Shown: positions 58,330 through 64,000 of the stretch, piece by piece
Layout of the letters: the number at the start of each line of letters is the position of its first letter
How positions within the stretch are numbered: the first letter of the stretch is position 1
Origin: Athripsodes cinereus
Taxonomy: Eukaryota; Arthropoda; Insecta; Trichoptera; Leptoceridae
Length of the DNA stretch: 64,000 nucleotides
Assembly (NCBI GenBank): GCA_947579605.1
Contig: OX388309.1
Location: 33,320,452 to 33,384,451, forward strand
Reading direction: 5' to 3'
Notes under the pieces: model-generated
What the model was told of the DNA's origin: nothing
What the model saw: the letters and a program-made list of their open reading frames with translations, nothing else
Databases searched by the model: none
Position numbers and translations under genes: made by a program

Positions 58330-60892
58330 TGCTACGCATTAAATAATCGCTGCGGAAAAGTTCATACTGGCTAATGTTCCTACAGTCGTTTGTTGTCTGT
58401 GAGTCTTCCGTAATAATAATAATAATTGTACGTTACAAGGAACACGTGACTGGCTGATGCTTCGATCTGCACACGGCACCACATCGTATGATTCTCATTC
58501 CCTTGAAGAATAACCGTTAAACGTGCCTGTTCCTCCTCGCGTCGCTTGCAAGCAAATTCAGTTACCCGCAAACCATGGCATAGGTTGGACGAAAGAAGGG
58601 TTTGTCCCTTCCCGCCTTAGTCGCGAACAGCGATGTGCGTAACTCCGACACAATAATAATACTAACAATAATTATGTAATAGTACTTAACTTCGTAATGT
58701 GATAAACAAGTGTGTTGCCCTCTGTTGTACGTAAAACAATTCTTATTGTGTGTCGTTAATAATGTACTTTAAATATCTGTGTTAGTTTTACGTGCGCGAC
58801 CAATCTTACCGCCAATATCAAGGAACAATAGTAACGATTAATAATTAATAGTAATTAATAAATTGAATAATGTTATGGACAAGCTTATATTCTCTTTGAG
58901 TTATATATACATGGCGATTCATGTGGTGATAATGATAATAATTGGAAGTTTTGAGTATAATAACAATATATGTTGGTTTTGGGCGTGGTTTTTGCTGTTG
59001 CCGCCATTATTCATAACCGTGTGAAATTAGATAATCCATTGTTTCTGAACAAATATTCTATGTTAGGAATCATGAACAGTCACATAAACTGTTCTTTCTA
59101 CTTTCCCAGTATTGTGAATTTGATTGAAACTGCGAAAGTGTTCCTAAATCTTCAGCGTGTACAGCTTCACCTCGGATAGTCAGTATATCGCGTAGCGGTG
59201 ATTTACCGATATAACTCGCATTACAATGTGAACTGGGTAATACTCTAGTAACTTCTCCGGTCCATACCCTTGTCAAAAGAGTGATTAAAAGACTAGCTGA
59301 GTATATCTGAAAGGAATATTGAAATAGTGACGCCTTCTTCCTTTGACACTGAGAATAGTGTTGTAACGTATAATATTGCTCTTATCACTTGAGAAGTAGT
59401 GATCTCTTCGTCCTGAGGACAGGATCTATCTGATTCTGACACCACCACACCCCTGTACGTCTTTGAGTATAACCAGCGACCGCCATAGTAGCATCAGGGT
59501 ATGTTTCTTTCACGATCCTGCCATCTTCCGTCTATGAGTGCAAAATACGTTAACAATAACATACTTGTCTTTGTGTTATTCTTATCCTGCTCGCCAGTCT
59601 AACTGTAAGTGACTATATTACTACTGTATATGATGTATATATATTGATAATTTTTTCATAACTGAGTTCATATTATCATTGAACTATCTATATATTAATT
59701 TTCCGTTGTGTATATTAATTTTCCGTTGTGTAATAATTTAAGATTTTGAGTTTGAATGAAGAATGAATGATTCCAATTAAATATTTATAAATCACTTGAT
59801 AAACCAGGTATTGATTTATATTGTAATACCAAGGATGGTGTATTTGATAATTGCCCTTGTTTGTTTTATTGTCTCAGTCCGAATATGGTATAACTTTCAT
59901 AACTTTGTATATTGAACGGAATGTTATTCCCTACAAATTTACTTTGAAAATAACTGTCTTGTTATGTAATATATGTTTACACAATAAATGTAAATCACTT
60001 CCATCCGATATCTTTCTGTTGAAATTCATTTTGTATACCCACCAGTAGATTCAATACTCTTAATAATACTAAAGTACATCTCTCCGCCTCCTTGTATATA
60101 ATCTTCCAATAACCTAGTTATACTTGGAGAAGTTATGTCACAAAGGTTCAATTCCTTGATCAACCAATGGATGAAAGACCCTATTATTTTACTATGAAAG
60201 CAACAAAGAGTTAAAGGGATGGCTCCACTGATGGAAATAATATATCCACTTTCTTGGAAAGGTCTGATGTACTTATGATAATCTTTGTTCCACTTGATAT
60301 AATTTTTTATTGTTTACTTGGAGATATATATCTATAATTCTACTCAAGACAGGATATAAGTAGAATCTTTGCAATATAGAGTATGCAAACAGAAGAAACA
60401 TTGCTTAAATTACCTATGTATTCTATAATGATATGATGACCATAAGAAAATGATGAAACCGAAGGATAAAGAATTCTCTGAACTTTACGTAAGTATAATA
60501 TGTATAATTGAAGTATGTACCTGTCACCCACACACAATGCATTCCTCTTGTACAGACCAAGTAGAATCATCCCTAGACATGAACTTGAGCCAAAATATTA
60601 ATCTGTTTTACTTGCAAATATAATTGTAACTTTCTCTATATAATATAATTAATTTTCTATGTGTTTCGCTTACGTACATTGCAAAATGTATGTAGCGAAG
60701 CTGGAGGTTACGAGCCAAATTATATACTTTTCTTATGTACAATTCATGTAAATTCATTTCTTTAAATATTTGATAATTTCTCTTGTGATAATTCTGTAAA
60801 ATGATGTGATGCGATCGTCCCAGTGGGACGATATCGTATTAATTTGTGTGCTCGTCCAAGGATGTAGCAATGAGTGAGACGATATCGTGTCA
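58330..60892 (+). repeat. LTR 3 (2,563 bp)
   Basis: Terminal LTR; stops at ..GTGTCA where the host LINE resumes with AAACATAG. Differs from LTR1/2 at 60843 (T for C). Confidence 0.8.
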
Positions 60893-62069
60893 AAACATAG
60901 AAGATGCAACATTACAAAAATCAGGTATGAGCTTTGGTGGCGTTGGGTTATACACCGAAGAAAAATATTCAGCAAAAGCATCAGATATCTGTTGCGGTTC
61001 CGAATATATTACATCATTGTAGATCATATCGTTAGGCAATTTTCCAACATCTCTTTTAGTTGAAATAAAATTCCAAAACTGTTTAGGATCCTCGCAAATA
61101 TGTGCTTCTGCACGAGCAATATGTTGCTGATAGCACTTGCGTATATCCTCTTTTACTGAAATACGAATCTTACAAAACTTTTTATAGGCCAAATCTGACG
61201 CTGTTTGTTTCCATAATTTATGAAGAAAATGTTTTTTCTTAATACATCTTATCAATTGTAATGAAAACCAATCTGGATATCCAGTACGAATATCTACATG
61301 TGACTCCTTAAAACAACTATCAAATATACAATACAATTTATCATAAAAACATTCCACAGCTTGATCAACATCTGAAGTTTCAAACAATTCTACCCAAGAA
61401 CAATTAGTGATCATATTTTTAAGTAAAGGTATATTATTTCTTTTGAAATTCCATCTAACATTATTGGAAGTTTTACGTATAGCATCACAATGATATTTGC
61501 ATGACGATAATGAAACAGAAATAACTAAGGAAGGATGGTGTTGATCCTCACTCACTAAAGGTAGATCATGCCTCTTTATTACAACAGAATCGGAATGTAA
61601 ATTGGTATATATTAAATCCAAAGTTCGACCATTACTATTTTTTACATGATTGAATTGAGAAAGGTCAAATAATTTAAGAAAAAAATTATGCTCATTTTTT
61701 GGGTATTTACAAGACGACAAATTAAAATCTCCAAATATTATTATTTTTTTATCTCTAATCTTATTGCCTGCCGTTTCCAAACTACTATAGAAATTACAGA
61801 ATACTTCCTCTTCAGAATTTGGAGGGAAATATACTACACAAACCAACAATGTTGTACGTTTAAAAGTTAGTTTAACCCATAGATTTTCGCCATCAGTCTC
61901 CAAGCACTCCATTCTTTGAGCAGCGCGCAGATGTTTGCTTTGTATTGCTAAAGCTACACCACCTCCTCTTGTCATTCGATCTCTGCGAAATACTGTGTAC
62001 CTTTTATCAAATATTTCTGCATCAATGACACCCGCTGTCAACCAAGTCTCGGTAAGAGATATTCCTCGG
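60893..62069 (-). pseudogene. Endonuclease domain of the split LINE
   Basis: AP endonuclease blocks on the - strand: SLTETWL near 62050, GGGVALAI near 61955, VCVVYFPP near 61845, IIFGDFNLSS near 61735, TLDLIYTN near 61610, and DQHHPSL in place of SDH near 61545. It lacks the N-terminal strand of the domain (5' truncation at 62069). The frame is open to the LTR insertion point at 60892. Confidence 0.9.
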
Positions 62070-62075
62070 TATATT

Positions 62076-62590
62076 CCTCTTCCCAGTGTTCCTGCGTTCT
62101 TTCCCTTAATACTCTTTTTGCGTAGCTTTGGGAGAACTGACTGAAGCATGCGCAGGTTTTCCTACTGGTCGCCTTCTTTGCCAGTTGATCCGCTTTTTCA
62201 TCGCCTTCATGGCCCACATGTGCCTTAATCCACTGGAATGTGCAAGGTACACCCATGTCGCTCATCGCCCTGAACATCTCGCGAATCTCCACAATCAGCG
62301 GGTTGGTACTGTTGGCATCGCATTTGCGATGTTGGCCATGTTGATGTTTAGCCTAAAGTCCCGATATACTGTCGCTGTGGATTCGATTATCATTTTTTCC
62401 TTGCTTAGTTATCCATTCCAATGCCGCCTTTATGGCAACCAGCTCCGCCTGGAAAACCAAGCACTCGTCCGCTAATTTTATCATCCTTTGTGATATACTC
62501 TATCTTTCCTTGTATGCCACAAATGCAGCGCCAAACTTCCCCTCAAGTTTGCTTCCATCAGTGCCATTCGGCGTATCTTCCACATGCATC
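62076..62590 (-). pseudogene. R1-like LINE RNase H remnant
   Basis: On the - strand: TDGSKLEGKFGAAF near 62560, CLVFQAELVAIKAALEW near 62450, IHSDS near 62378, WIKAHVGHEGDEKADQLAKK near 62200, so the RNase H acidic residues are recognisable. Frameshifts lie near 62300-62400 and 62500. It breaks at the LINE insertion at 62075 and continues at 44283. Confidence 0.85.
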
Positions 62591-62648
62591 GTCTCTATTC
62601 TAATCTGTTTTCACAGTCCTGGATGTGGCAAGTCTGCAATTTTTCTGG

Positions 62649-62707
62649 TTAGGTTAGGTTGCAGTTAGGTTAGGTTGCAGTTAGGTTAGGTTGCAGTTAG
62701 GTTAGGT
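62649..62707. repeat. 16-bp minisatellite built on TTAGGTTAGG
   Basis: Units TTAGGTTAGGTTGCAG, about 3.7 copies. Each unit includes two TTAGG pentamers, the insect telomere motif. Lies between the R1 remnant and the capsid-like gene. Confidence 0.9.
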
Positions 62708-62828
62708 AAGTATGTTAAGTATACGTATCCTCAATTGGTTCATTGGGTACTTGGCAATGTCCCACAGTACCAAACTGAACGAAGGAGAACCGGGCGTTCC
62801 ATTCTTTGTGGTGTACTCTTTGGATTCA

Positions 62829-62857
62829 TGACGTCATTATGGAATTAGTATATAAGC
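62829..62857 (+). promoter_or_regulatory. CRE-like palindrome and TATA box before the capsid-like ORF
   Basis: TGACGTCA at 62829-62836 and TATATAAGC at 62849-62857, 48-56 bp before the ATG at 62905. The spacing fits a compact pol II promoter of viral type with a short leader. Confidence 0.6.
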
Positions 62858-62904
62858 AAATTATTTAGATGCTGCAGATTAGTATTGCATCGACTTTCGT
62901 CATA

Positions 62905-64000
62905 ATGGACGCGTCTCCAGTTAGTAAGGATAAAGTGATCGACAAAGGAGTGCAAAATGATGTACAACGGGTGTCGTTCAACTTCAAGAAAAAATTCAAC
63001 ATGAGTTTCCAGTCTTTCAAATTGCAATTCAAGATGATGGAAAAACAAATAGACGGAAGAAAAGAAGGCAAAGTAGTAGTGGGAGATATTTATACGTATG
63101 TGCATTCTTTGCCCTGGCAGTATTTATACTTTTACTTGACAAAAAAAGAATACAATGAAATTCGTAAATTATGTCACACTGCTACAGTAAAAAACGTCAG
63201 AGTGAAGATAACCAACATCGGAAATAGAACACCATTCGTGACTGGAACAAACAAAGTGAGCTACGCTAATGCAAATTCGCAGACAACGATCGGAATTTGG
63301 GAGCACTTGGAATCAATGGGAATGTGCGTAATGGGAAGAAATATAACACCAGATTTCTTATATGGCGAGAAAATTGAAACGTTGAAAGGCTCAGAGACCC
63401 TAAAAGATATCAACAAGATGAATTACGGAGCTACAAGTCAACAAAAAACTGTGGACAATAGAGTGAGATACAGATATGTTGGAAAATATTTTGACGGAAC
63501 CGATAATACTGAATTTCCGGCAAACGACTTAAATCATTACTTACCAGCATTGGTAATGCAAGCTAGTATATATTACAACGCTACTACGAGTATAGGAGAA
63601 ATTTATGAAAAATCATATGTGCCAAATAATGGAACATTTCACGTACTAAATAATTCGTTTTATCACGGTGGTTTGTATGCAAGAGATTGTGCTATACCAG
63701 CAAACATAGAACAAGCTACGGGAAGTATGAAAACATGTGACACTATGAGGCCATCACGTAATAGTCTACCAAATTATGTACATGCACTAATAGACAATAT
63801 AAATTTTGGGGGCTTGGACAGCAATCCAGGATCTAATGTGCTACATTCATTGGGTATAGGAGTTTTACCATTGTTAAAAAAAGATGACGCGTTGGAAGAA
63901 GCGCTCTTAGATGTATTAGTTGAGACCAGTATCGAAATAGAAGGAATGGCATACGGAATTAATCTACTTATGGGAGCTGCTGAAGATCCACAACCAAATA
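62905..64000 (+). CDS. Densovirus/bidnavirus-like capsid protein, endogenous copy (3' end outside window)
   Basis: ATG at 62905 opens a frame of 365 codons without a stop to the window end. The translation resembles single-stranded DNA insect virus capsid proteins of densovirus or bidnavirus type. It has a basic N-terminal stretch (FNFKKKF, residues 25-31). The VHSLPWQYLYFYLTKKEYN block (66-84) corresponds to the conserved LPW..FYL..EF region early in the jelly roll. VRVKITNIGNRTPFVTGTN follows near 95-113. No phospholipase A2 motif is seen upstream or within. It sits beside retroelement remnants in an insect contig with host genes, so integration is likelier than a free virus. The unbroken frame means either recent insertion or retained function. 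Family identification is from pattern memory, not a search. Confidence 0.7.
   Translation, partial: MDASPVSKDKVIDKGVQNDVQRVSFNFKKKFNMSFQSFKLQFKMMEKQIDGRKEGKVVVGDIYTYVHSLPWQYLYFYLTKKEYNEIRKLCHTATVKNVRVKITNIGNRTPFVTGTNKVSYANANSQTTIGIWEHLESMGMCVMGRNITPDFLYGEKIETLKGSETLKDINKMNYGATSQQKTVDNRVRYRYVGKYFDGTDNTEFPANDLNHYLPALVMQASIYYNATTSIGEIYEKSYVPNNGTFHVLNNSFYHGGLYARDCAIPANIEQATGSMKTCDTMRPSRNSLPNYVHALIDNINFGGLDSNPGSNVLHSLGIGVLPLLKKDDALEEALLDVLVETSIEIEGMAYGINLLMGAAEDPQPN

Larger units (their letters stand above)
46410..60892. mobile_element. Tandem LTR retrotransposon-like insertion, LTR-int-LTR-int-LTR
   Basis: A 5,960-bp unit repeated 2.43 times. The partial third unit (2,563 bp) equals the start of each unit, so the array parses as three LTRs and two internal regions. 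LTRs start TGCTACGC and end CGTGTCA (TG..CA). The host LINE is duplicated as AAAC at 46406-46409 and 60893-60896. A purine tract precedes LTR2 and LTR3. No gag, protease, RT or integrase frame exists in the internal region, so it is non-autonomous (LARD-like). Copies appear almost identical; one clear difference is T at 60843 where the others have C. Element orientation is + from PPT position. Confidence 0.82.
44290..62069 (-). mobile_element. 5'-truncated Jockey/CR1-like LINE, itself split by the LTR element
   Basis: A - strand LINE with the endonuclease at 62069-60893 and the reverse transcriptase at 46405-44848. A 3' UTR and an A-rich (AAAT)n tail end at 44290. Excluding the LTR insertion it is about 3.3 kb. 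It is flanked by TATATT at 44284-44289 and 62070-62075, the likely target duplication (part of it could be shared with the T-run of the tail). Without it the R1-like LINE frame runs through. Confidence 0.85.

Noticed and set aside
46410..60892. A satellite or gene-family tandem array
   Set aside because: The partial last unit stops exactly at a CA with a 4-bp host duplication, and purine tracts abut TG, which fits LTR architecture better than a satellite.
62649..62707. Chromosome end (telomere)
   Set aside because: The unit is a 16-bp minisatellite, not pure TTAGG, and coding DNA follows.

Overview
This is a window of nuclear DNA from an insect, most likely a moth or butterfly. The genes have short exons separated by repeat-filled introns with GT/AG borders. 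The sequence is AT-rich with many TAGG/CCTA palindromic microsatellites. Several dispersed repeats look lepidopteran: a tRNA-derived SINE at 34.7 kb, LINE 3' ends beginning with CATCACGCC, and about nine copies of a repeat containing CACAAGTGGGGTAGCCAG. The species assignment is inference.

Four host genes can be assembled across their introns. (1) An inscuteable homologue, + strand, 2719-7810, seven coding exons, 1054 aa. (2) A MITD1 homologue, - strand, 16138-8260, four exons, 243 aa, convergent with inscuteable. (3) A PPIL3 cyclophilin, + strand, 26591-29562, three exons, 161 aa. (4) A secreted chymotrypsin/brachyurin-type serine protease, - strand, 38841-31698, five exons, 246 aa. All splice phases close. 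The genes do not form a pathway; cell division links only the first two (spindle orientation and abscission).

The rest is mobile DNA. Introns of inscuteable and MITD1 hold a GCAGTGGCG-ended TIR element, a TA-flanked element with GGGTAAGGTTGC ends, and two hAT-type elements with perfect 8-bp target duplications. A pogo/Tigger-type element with a helix-turn-helix remnant lies upstream of MITD1. A decayed RNase H-bearing LINE fills 18.8-24.0 kb. The protease introns hold a complex set of inverted repeats, a SINE and a 1.66-kb TIR element.

The right end (43.4-62.6 kb) is a three-level nest. An R1-like LINE remnant was split by a 5'-truncated Jockey/CR1-like LINE. That LINE was in turn split by a 14,483-bp insertion. 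The insertion reads as an LTR retrotransposon in the order LTR-internal-LTR-internal-LTR. It has 2,563-bp LTRs starting TG and ending CA, a purine-rich tract before each downstream LTR, an internal region without long ORFs, and a 4-bp AAAC target duplication.

At the right edge (62.9-64.0 kb) is an uninterrupted reading frame resembling a densovirus/bidnavirus capsid protein, preceded by a TATA box and a CRE-like palindrome. It is a probable endogenous viral element whose end lies beyond the window.
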